Below, piece after piece: positions 23,601 through 35,600 of a stretch of DNA of 64,000 nucleotides. Under the pieces are notes generated by a model, which made no database searches, was not told the origin of the DNA, and saw nothing but the letters and a program-made list of their open reading frames with translations. The stretch's first letter is position 1. Every line of letters begins with the position of its first letter. This DNA comes from Hyalella azteca (lineage: Eukaryota; Arthropoda; Malacostraca; Amphipoda; Hyalellidae), in assembly GCF_000764305.2 (NCBI RefSeq), contig NW_025939027.1:1-64000 (forward strand), read 5' to 3'. A program made the position numbers and the translations under genes.

Positions 23601-26600
23601 GCCAAGCTTCACTTTTAATTCTATTTATTTTATGTTATTAATTTTGCACTTACGAAGCTCAAGGTCAAGTTAAGAATAAAGCTACGTTACCAGCCACGAT
23701 TATTTATGTGCAAATTAATGTATATTGTGTGTAATTATGGATGGTTTGTGTAGGTATATACATTGCATGTAATCATGTATGATGACCTCACCCTCAGGGC
23801 CCAGTCCATGGTGAGCTGATGGCCTCACCCTCAGGGCCCAGTCCATGGTGAGCTGATGGCCTCACCCTCAGGGCCCAGTCCATGGTGAGCGTGTGGGCCT
23901 CACCCTCAGGGCCCAGTCCATGGTGAGCTGATGGCCTCAGCCTCAGGGCCCAGTCCATGGTGAGCTGAGGGCCTCACCCTCAGGGCCCAGTCCATGGTGA
24001 GCTGAGGGCCTCACCCTCGTGTTTCACACGAGACACTACATACATGAAATTATTAAATCCATAAATTATTAAGTAAAGTAATAATAAAGTATAAATTATT
24101 AAAGTAAAGTAATAAGTGATAATAATAATAATTATTATTATTATTACGAAATTATTTAATTCACAAGTCCCAAACACCACTAAATGCGCACAGCTTGAGC
24201 ATGGCGAGTTTATGGTGAGTATGCACCGTGTGAGTGTGAAGAACATGTATGGTGATTGATGACGTACTCACCACGACGCTTGATGTGCAGAGTGGCCAGG
24301 AGTCGTGGTGTCGTGTGGTGATCAACATCCTGGACGAGAACGACAACGTGCCCGTGTTCACGCACACGACGTACCACGGGCACGTGTCCGAGGCCGGTCC
24401 CGCGAACACCGTGGTGCTGCTGCAGGGCCACAACTCCCCTCTGGTGGTGAGGGCAACGGACCGCGACTCTCAGCACAACGCGCGCCTCTTCTACGAGATC
24501 ATTGAGGCCGAGGCCCGGCAGTACTTCTCCATAGACTCCGCTACAGGTTAGTATAGCTGCCTTCTCCATAGACTCTGCTACAGGTTAGTACAGCTGCCTT
24601 CTCACGCTTGTTGGGGGGGAGGCTCCGGTGGTGGCCGAAGGAGAGGTACCGGAAGAGGGGGGAGGTGGGCGAATGCAGGAAGGGTGGCCAGGAATGCCGC
24701 TGCCTCCACGGGGCTGTCCCACAGTGAGGAGACGCTGAGGGACGGGGCAGGCGAAAAGGTGCTGAACGGACTGGAGGGGATCCCTGCATTAAGGGGAAGC
24801 GGAGCTATGGGAGCGTCCGATCCCAGCGGAGTAGGACGCCCGGGAGCTGCAGTATCCCGAGCGGAGCTGGGATAGCGCCGAGCGGTAGGGTCGCGGGAGT
24901 GAAGCCTCCACTGCTGCAATCGGCGGTGGTGGGGCTGCGAAGACAGCGTTGTTATCGTCGGTCGCTGCAACGCGGGAGGCGATCTCCCTGCGGATGGAGC
25001 GTTTAGCCTCCCTATAGGCACCGGCGGACATGATGCCATTTGCCGGAAATGGTTTCAACATGATGGCCGAATCTCGACTGGATAGAGGTTTTCATGACGC
25101 GGTACCGAGGGGAGCAGAGGCAATATGGAATGAGGCATGGGAGGGCTGGAGGGCACTGGCGAGGAACTGGGCACAAACCAGGCCCAGGTTAGCGGGCAGG
25201 GGAAGGACGCCTGTCTCATGGTGAAGATGGGCGATCGGGGCCATTTTGAGGCAGCCGGTGGCTAGTCTCAGAGCAGAGTTTTGGATGGTTTGCAGGCTAG
25301 CTATTGCAGTGCGTTAAGCAACAGGGTACCAGATGGGGGCATCGTGTTTGAGGATTGGGGGCGTTATTGTCCGGTAGGTGGCAATGATGTCCTCCTTGGA
25401 GAAGCCCCAGTTAGTTAAAAGGGTGTAGGCAGGATTGGGGAGTGTCTGTGGTGTAGAGCGTGACGGAAGACTTGCCTGAAGCTACGGTCAATTTCGTGTC
25501 AGCCGACCAGTCTGAGACGCCCCGGCGAAGCCCGGCGAGGTCAGCCTCCGCAGCGTCGAGCCTCAGGGACGACACGAAGATAGTATATGAGGCAATATTG
25601 GGGGCTGCTACAAGTATATCAGAGATGAAGTGGTTTAATAGGGCCAGCGAGATGACGGAATCTTGGGGAACTCCTGAGTGAATTGTTCTGAGGGGAGATT
25701 GCGTTCTGAGGTAGAGGCAGGATGCCATCCTGCCTCTGAGGTAGCAGCACAGCCATCGGACCAGGTTGTGGTGTAGGTCCGAAACCGCGATCAAGCTCCG
25801 AAGGAGAGGGTGGTCGATATTATCCTCGTCAGTAACGCCTCCGTGACACCCCGTAACGCCTCAGTGACGTCTACCCATTTCCCATGTATCTCCCCCGTAA
25901 CACCTCCGTAACTCTCTCTTGTAACGCCTCCGTAATGTCTACCCATCGCCCATGTAACGTCTCCGTTACTCCCCCCGTAATCCCCCAACAGGAGCCATCA
26001 GGACACTGGGTGTGGTGGACCACGAGGTGACGTAATAACACCCCCGTAACACCCCCGTAACCCTCCCGTAACACCCCGTAACCCCCCTACAGGAGCCATC
26101 AGGACGCTGGGTGTGGTGGACCACGAGGTGACGTAACGCGTGACGTTCAGCGTGAGTGTGCGTGACGAGGGCAGCCCGCGTCTCACGGCGCCGTCCCACG
26201 CCCGCGTCACCGTCGACGTCGACGACGTCAACGACGTCCCGCCGCGCTTCCTGCGTCAGCTCTACGACGCTACGTNTGAGCATGTTCTGTCTCTTATACA
26301 CATCTAGATGTGTATAAGAGACAGACGCATGAGTGAGTGACGCACGCATGAGTGAGTGACGCACGCATGAGTGAGTGACGCACGCATGAGTGAGTGACGC
26401 GTGAGTCGTGACGCATGAGTGAGTGACGCATGCATGAGTGAGTGACGCATGCATGAGTGAGTGACGCATGCATGAGTGAGTGACGCATGCATGAGTGAGT
26501 GACGCGTGACGCATGAGTGAGTGACGCGTGACGCATGAGTGAGTGACGCGTGACGCACCACAGGTCACTCACACACACACTGATACACAGCTGTATTAAT

Positions 26601-29600
26601 CATCACACAATATTATACACAACCTGGGTGGTTGGCAGGTCGCTGGAGGTGGCCCAGCTGAGCGCCCAGGACCTGGACTACGGGGGGCGCGCGCCCCTTG
26701 TGTTCCACATCGCTGAGGGCGACGACGAGGGGCGCTTCAGGACTCGTGGTGGAGGTGAGCAGGACTCGTGGTGGAGGTGAGCAGGACTCGTGGTGGAGGT
26801 GAGCGGGACTCTCCTAACAAAATTTAGAGCCGATAGCTACTCTTGATTAAGCAACGCCTAGGACTCGGGGAGCACAGTCCACCAGCTCCCTATGTCCGCT
26901 TTTCGGTCTACATTCCGGTCCCCGAATCAGACAGCTACTAGCGACTGGTCCTTATTCTGCCAACTCTTGCCCTACTCTCAGGAGACCATAAAGTCGGCAA
27001 GGAGGTTCTGACTAGTCGCTGGCTCGCTAATTGCGATCAGTTGGCCAACTGACCCAGAATAAATCTTACGCGAACAAAGCGACTCTGGGGAGGAGGCTGA
27101 AGACATACTTTGAATTTTGTTAGGGTCGTGGTGGTGACATGTTATAGTGACAGGTGTGCTTGCATGTTATTTAATATTTATGTAGAGTTAGTATCATTAA
27201 TATTAATGACATATTTCAGGTACGCAGTTCCCTACCGGTGACGCCGCGGCGCGTGAGTCACGTGGTCGTGCAGGTCGTGGTGCTCGACAAGAACGACAAC
27301 GCGCCTGTCTTCGTCAACACGCCCTACTTCGGCGTCCTGCCCGTCGACTCTCCTAAAGATTCTGTCGTCTTCAAGGTATGTGCCTTGAATATTATTCTCT
27401 AGAGTCTTTATTCTGAATAATATTATTTTTGTTGTCAAATTTTAGAAATATTTGTTGGGTATCAGATCAGGGTCCCGCAGTACGTTTAGTGGAGGCACGT
27501 CTGGCGTGTATGTGCAGACGATCCATTCCGCTTTCAAATCTGGTTCGTTTTTCGCGTTCAAATTTGGTTATTTTTTCAGGTTCAGGCGAAGCATTTCGCC
27601 TTTAAATCATGTTTGTTTTATTTCAGCTTCATTATACGTATTCCGCCTTCAAATTTTGCTTGTTTACCAGGTCCAGGCGGCGCATTCCTCCTTCAAATCT
27701 GATTCTGTTTTTAGGTTCAGACGATGAATTTCGCATTAAAATCTGGTTCGTCATTCAGGTTCAGGCGACAGATTTCGCCTTCAAATCTGTTTGTTTCCCA
27801 GGTTCAGGCGACAGATTTCGACGCAGACGAGAACAAAGACGTGCGGTACGAGCTGACGAGCGGCGAGGGCGACGTGTTCAGCGTGCACCGCACGACAGGC
27901 GACGTGCGCCTAGCCTTGAAATTTCTTTGTTTCCTAGGTTCAGGCGACAGATTTCGCCTTGAAATTTCTTTGTTTCCCAGGTTCAGGCGACGGACTTCGA
28001 CGCAGACGAGAACAAAGACGTGCGGTACGAGCTGACGAGCGGCGAGGGCGACGTGTTCAGCGTGCACCGCACGACAGGCGACGTGCGCCTGCGACGACCG
28101 CTGCGAGGTCTCCTGCACGACTACGAGCTCGTCGTCGCTGCTTATGATGGAGGTCAGCTGTAGTAGAATGCATTAGTAAATAAAATAGATCACATGATTA
28201 GTTTTAATGGACGCGTTAAGAACCAAGTAATTAGTCAAATTTCGAAAATTTAAGAAATCAAATTTGAAAAAAAATCAAAGAGTTACGTGGAGGTCAGGGT
28301 TATTATTACGTGGAGCCCACGATTATTATTACTTGGTGGTCAGCTGTATTAGAATGCATTAGTAAATTAAATAGATCACATGATTAATTTCAATGAATGC
28401 CTTGAGAACCAAGTAATAAATCAAATTTCAAAAATTCCAAAAAAAAAACAAATTTAAAAAAAATCAAAGACATACGTGGAAGTCAAGATTATTAGTAGTC
28501 ATTAGTAAATAAAATAGAATACATGATTAATTTCAATGAATGCGTTGAGAACAAAATAAAAAAAATGATTTTTTGGCGGTCGGGACAGCAATAATTTGAC
28601 TGAATCTCCCTCATTGGAAGATTTTAGAGAATTACGAATTATTTTAACGTGAAAAGTCGAACATTGTTCGTGCCTCCTTCCAACATTGTTCATGTCATCT
28701 TCTCTCGTGATTTGTTCGGTATTGAAAGTTTATTATAAATAAAATTACCTAATCGGCATTAGCTAGAATGACTGATACAATTTTTTGATTTAAAAGAAAA
28801 TTTTGTGAAAATTCAAAATAGAAAAACTCTGACACGGCTAGTAGCCCTGACGCCAGCTTTAGACCATCTGTTCAGACCGCGGAATTGGATTCCATAATAC
28901 TGGTCAAAACTACGACTTGTAGCTCACAATAATATTAAATAAATAATTATTATTAGTATATTATTTATAGTTACCATAAATTAAATATAAATGTTTTTGA
29001 TATTACTAGAAAGTTGTGGTTCACTTTGGTCTATAACATAGATATTTTATACTTAAAGTCGCTGACATAAATACCGCGGTGACTAAAGTAGCATGACGTT
29101 TTATATGTTTTTATATGTTTTATATGTTATATTTATTATATTATCATATTTGTTTTATTATATTTATAATTTTATATGTTATTATATGTTTTATATGTTC
29201 CATGTCCACCACAGGGCAACCGCCGCTGTCCTCCACCGCCGTTGTCCACCTGAAGGTGGTGGACAAGTCCCAGCCCATCTTCCGGCGTCAGTTCTACAGC
29301 GCTGACGTGCAGGAGTCAGCGGAGGTCAGCACTCCGGTGGTCAGCGTCGAGGCCTACAGTCAGCTCAACCGCAAGCTCTTCTACACCATCGTCAGCGGCG
29401 AGGGCCATCACCACTTCGGCATCATAACATATTTGTCTTTTTCTCAATTTCTTAAAACGTCGTGCAGCAATAATCTCAAATAATTTATATTGTAGTTCAA
29501 TCATTTTTATTTATCTACATCCCTGCAAGTATTTATCTTTTATACTTCCAATTTTATTTTGTTTTACATCTTTTATACTTCAAATTCTATAGACGACAAC

Positions 29601-32600
29601 ATTCGCTTCGTTACCGCACTCCATCAATATATAAAAAATAAGTACCGAACTAAATTAGCTAATTTGCATTAGCTCGAACGATCAATTATTATTCTTCGAT
29701 ATGTTTTGTTTTTGTAACGCCACGAGAAATGCTTCTTAGAATAATAAAAATAATATTATATTCACGTATAAATTTACTTATTTATTCAGATTACTTGTAA
29801 TAATTATTGTACTGCAGGCATCATCAGAGTCCATGACGTACTGGACTACGAGCAGCAGTCACGGTACGTTGTCACGGTACGGGCGCTGGACACGGTCACG
29901 GGCAAACACGCGGACGTGGAGGTGGCCGTGACCGTGACGGACAGCAACGATCACGCCCCGCGGTTCCCCGCGCCCTTCGTCAACGTCGAGGTGTCTGAGG
30001 GCGCCGCCATCGCTGCGCAGGTGCTGCTAGTGGTTACTAGTGTTGCTAGATCGTAACTAGTGGTGAAATGTAGTGTTGCTAGGTCATAACTAGTTATGAA
30101 TTATAATGTTTTAAGCTCATAACTAGTGGTGAAATATAGTGTTTCTAGGTCATAAATAGTGGTGAAATATAAATAACCAGTGTTTTCTAGGACAAAACTA
30201 GTGTTGGAATTAATAACTAGTGTTTACTAGTGAACAACTAGTGTTTCTAGGTCATAACTAGTGTTAAAATATAAATAACTAGTGTTTACTAGTGAACAAC
30301 TAGTGTTTCTAGGTCATAACTAGTGTTAAAATATAAATAACTAGTGTTTACTAGTGAACAACTAGTGTTTCTAGGTCATAACTAGTGTTAAAATATAAAT
30401 AACTAGTGTTTACTAGTGAGCAACTAGTGTTTCTAGTCTCTGGGTCATAACAAGTGTTGAAATAAATCGCTACTTTTTTTTCTAAAAATAAGAATAACAC
30501 GTATTTTTAGCTCATAACTAGTGTAATGTTAGTTAGTTAGTTAGTATTTCTACGTCGTTGTTTGATGCAAATGTCCTGAGCCAAAAAATACGAAAAAAGG
30601 CGAAAAGTACGATGTTCTGTACGAAAAGTAGTGAGCGGTGTTGTTCAATATAATTACAATGTTTTGCATCTGTTAATGTAGTTAACCATTCTCAAATATT
30701 GTATAGGTTATTAACTTGTATATATATCTTCTGTGTTTCGTTCATAAGTATTTTATATCGTTCACTATTCATCTAAATGACTAAACGTTCGACTAAATAA
30801 AACTCACTAAAAAAACTAAACTTACTCTAATAGCGATTTACCTTTTACCCTTGTTTACTTCATCCTTACCAGTTCCGTCCGTGAAAATGGCGTATTAGTG
30901 CTAGTGCAGAAGTGTGTTATTATTTGGGCAGTTTGAGACACATTTCATTCTTTCAGTGTATATGCTTGTTCAAATTTATTTGACCGTTGATATCTGAACG
31001 CAGGTGCAATATGGGCAGTTCGATCCATTTAATTTCCTTAGTATGAAAATGTTGTTCAAGTTCATTCCACCCTTTATTCCTGAACGCAGGTGTAATATGG
31101 GCAGTTCGACCCATTTAATTTCCTTAGTATGTAAATATTGTTCAAGTTTATTTGACCTTTGATTCCTGAACGCAGGTGCTGCAGGTGCAAGCGGCCGACG
31201 ACGACACCGGTGACAACGGCCGCATAAGCTACATGCTCGAGGAAGACAACCGCGACAACGACAACTTCTACATGGATAACAACTCTGGTGTTGTTGTCCT
31301 CAAGCGCAGTCTGGACCGAGAGAGACAAGCGTCCCACATGCTCACTATCGTCGCCACTGATAAGGGGTCCCCGCCCCTCTCGTCCACTGCATACGCGCTT
31401 GTTAATGGTGAGCATGTTGGCCATTAAGAAATAATATAGTAAGGATTGAGATGATTGTGATGTGTAGAAGTAACCATAGGGTATTGTGTACGTGGTAGGT
31501 TGATGGTGATGGGTATATACATGTGTATATGTCGTCTGATATTTTCCATTTGACATTAATGTTGTCGTACGTTTGGCATTGCATTGCTGGACATGACATC
31601 TTATTACTAATGTTGTCGGACGTCAGGCATTGCTACGCTGGACATGACATTTTACCACCAATGTTGTCGTACGTCTGGCATTGCAGTGCTGCACATGACA
31701 TTTTACCACTAACGTTGTCGTACGTCTGATATTGCAGCTCTGACATGACATAAATCACTAATGTTGTCGTACGTCTGGCCTTGCAGCGCTGTACATGACA
31801 TATACGTAATTACTAGTGTCGTATGTATGACATTGCAGTGCTGGACATGACATTTTATTACTAGTGTCGTACGTCTGGTATTGCAGCGCTGGACATGACA
31901 GTTTATAACTAAAGTCGTACGTATGGTATTGCAGCGCTGGACATGACAGTTTATAACTAAAGTCGTACGTCTAGTATTGCAGCGCTGGACATGACAGCTT
32001 ATAACTAATGTCGTACGTCTGGCCTTGCAGTGCTGGACTTGAACTCACTAATGTTGTCGTACGTCTGTCCTTGCAGTGTTGGACATGAACGACAACCCGC
32101 CAGAGCCGGAGCAGCCGTCAGTGCGGTGCAGAGTGTCGCAGGGGGCGCCACGCAACCACTTCGTCGCGCTCGTCGCCGCGCACGACGAGGACGTCGATGA
32201 CGCAGACAAGCTCGTCTACGCCATCGTCAGCGGCAACACAGCGCAGGCCTTCAACATCGAGCCCGACACTGGTCAGTGTTGCGGGAACATTTACACTGCT
32301 TTCAGGTGGTATTTTTATGTTGATTCTTGACGTTCCTGTAAATGTTCTACTGCAGTAATCGAATGAAATAATTTATTCACTGCAAGTTTTGAATGCCGCG
32401 AAAATGATGTATGGTTATTTGATGTAGTGGTCCCCAGACTACGGTCAATTTGGGCTATAATTTTTTTTCTTTGGGCTATAATTCTCTTATTATTGCAACA
32501 CTTCTCTTTAACTTCAGTTCTTGTTTGTCTGCTAGAAATCTTATAATATATATTTAACACATTTCTAACTGTCCAATCTATCTGAAATTTTGCACACTTG

Positions 32601-35600
32601 CTTAAAGTCGCAGACTATGCATGAATCAATTGACAGAATAATTAATTTTAAAATTTAAAAAATATACTTTTTATATTTTAAAATAAATATTAGAAATACC
32701 GTATAGTTTTTTAATATTTAAAAATAAAGTAAGAAATTCATTGTACATGTGTAACATTGGAGACACTGGCCTCTCTAGAAGTGTTGTCTATAAAAAATAA
32801 TTTTTAAACGCATATTATTCATACTGCTTTCTGTTGGTGTTTTTTTCATGACACCTCATGACTTTTCTGTACTGCAATAATCGAAAAAAATAATTTATTC
32901 ATTGCACGTATTGAATGCCGTGTGAATGATATATGGTTATTTGATGAAGTGATACTCAGACTACGGGTTAATTTGGGCTATAATTCTATTTTTCTGGGGT
33001 CAAAATGGCTTACAAAAATAAATAAATGATTTAGTTTGGTATAAAGTTTGATAACTCGGGAAATGTTGGTTAGTGTGGCATGTGTTAAATTAGGTAGAAA
33101 GATGGACAACTGGGGACAGCACTAGTATAGTGCTATTCCTACCTGAAGTGCCACCACCAGCACTAGTATAATTCTATTCCTACCTGAATAACACGGCACT
33201 TATTTGGCAACAAGCACTCAGGGACACATGCAAGACATTGTCTAAATGTGGATGCATTCTTTAGCTCTATATGTGTCGTCCTAACCCGGTTTCTCCCCAT
33301 TCATGACCCATGTATGGACAACATGACCCATGTATGGACAACATAACCCATGTATGGACAACATAACCCATATATGGACAACATAACCCATGTATGGACA
33401 ACATGACCATATATGGACAACATGACCTATGTATGGACAACATGACCCATGTATGGACAACATGACCATATATGGACAACATGACCTATGTATGGACAAC
33501 ATGACCCATGTATGGACAACATGACCATATATGGACAACATGACCTATGTATGGACAACATGACCCATGTATGGACAACATGACCATATATGGACAACAT
33601 GACCTATGTATGGACAACATGACCCATGTATGGACAACATGACCATATATGGACAACATGACCTATGTATGGACAACATGACCCATGTATGGACAACATG
33701 ACCATATATGGACAACATGACCTATGTATGGACAACATGACCCATGTATGGACAACATGACCATATATGGACAACATGACCTATGTATGGACAACATGAC
33801 CCATGTATGGACAACATGACCATATATGGACAACATGACCTATGTATGGACAACATGACCCATGTATGGACAACATGACCATATATGGACAACATGACCT
33901 ATGTATGGACAACATGACCCATGTATGGACAACATGACCATATATGGACAACATGACCTATGTATGGACAACATGACCCATGTATGGACAACATGACCAT
34001 ATATGGACAACATGACCTATGTATGGACAACATGACCCATGTATGGACAACATGACCATATATGGACAACATGACCNCACCCTTCCCTCACACCACCCTT
34101 CCCTCACACCACCCTTCCCTCACATCACCCTCCCCTCACAGTGCCCGTCCCTCACGTGCTCGTCCCTCACACCACCCTTCCCTCACGTGCCCGTCCCTCA
34201 CGTGCCCGTCCCTCACGTGCCCGTCCCTCACGTGCCCGTCCCTCTCGTGCCCGTCCCTCACGTGCCCGTCCCTTACGTGCCCGTCCCGCAGGTGGCAGAG
34301 AACGGGCCCGCGGGGACGCCCGTGGTGCAGGTGGAGGCACGGGACCGGGACCAAGGAACCTACGGGCACGTGACGTACCACCTGCTGGGGGACGTCGCCA
34401 GCAAGTACCTGCGCGTCGACAGGAGCTCTGGTACGTCCCGTGGTTACTGTCAACATGTCTCTGCCAACATGTTTTCAGTTTCAGCATTCAGTTACTAAAT
34501 TTTCTAATTCATTAGTCTCATTCATTAGACACTTAATCTATTCTATATATGTGCAAGCCTACTACTATTGTGTTTGTATATTTCACAGAGAAAAATACAC
34601 TGATAAAGATAGAGAAATCATCTTGATAAAGATAAAAATGCACTTTAAGACACAAATAAATGCCTTGTCAGATAAAGGTAATAAACGCACTGTGAGATAA
34701 ACATAATTGATGCACTGTAAGATAAACATAATAAATGCACTGTATGATAAAGATGTGAGATAAATATAAAAATGGTACCAAATTACCCGTCGACCGCCAG
34801 GCGAGGTATGGACGGCGGCCGAGCTTGACCGCGAGCTGACGCCAGTTCTGTCCTTCACGGTGATGGCCGTGGACGGCGGCGGACGGACGGGCTTCAGCGC
34901 TCTGTCCGTCGCCGTGATGGACGAAAACGACAACAAACCGCAGTTTGAGTTCCGCAAATACCGAGCGCTGGTAGCGAGCAACCACAGCAGACAGCAACCA
35001 TTGCTTAAGGTGACCATTAGTAACCCTAACCTAACACTGCACCTTACTAGTCCTAGTCAACCTAACACTGCACCTTACTAATCCTTGTCAACCTAACACT
35101 GCACCTTACTAACCCTAGTCAACCTAGCCAGCCACCCATTGCTCACGATGGATTAGGTTAATGGCACTAATATCATATTTAATTTATTTATTAACCTTAT
35201 GATGAAAAAAACTAACTCGTGGTGCATAATTCCTGACGTTTACGTTACCGTTCGGCAGGTGACGGCGCACGACGCAGACGTGGACGTTAACGGGACGGTG
35301 CGGTACGTCTTCCACGCGAGCACGTCATCCGCCGCCCTCGCCGCCCTCACAAGAGAAATGATAGCAATAAAATTAACTTTAAAACTATTAACTATAATAG
35401 TTAATAACTATTAACTATATTAACTATTAAATTAGCTTTAAAATAAGAAGTTTATCCACCAGAGCCCGGGACGACATTGGAGGTGCTGGTGGAGGCGAGG
35501 GATGGAGGAGACCCAGGCGTGTGCAGTGCAGTTATCCACGTCACTGATCCACTGCAAGCCACGCCGCGCTTCCTCTCATCCACCTACAACTTCAGCGTGC

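Noticed and set aside
22612..23673. Hydrophobic repeat proteins rich in CFIILLH
   Set aside because: Translation of the 13-bp 'ctgcttcatcatc' array. Multiple frames open for the same reason.
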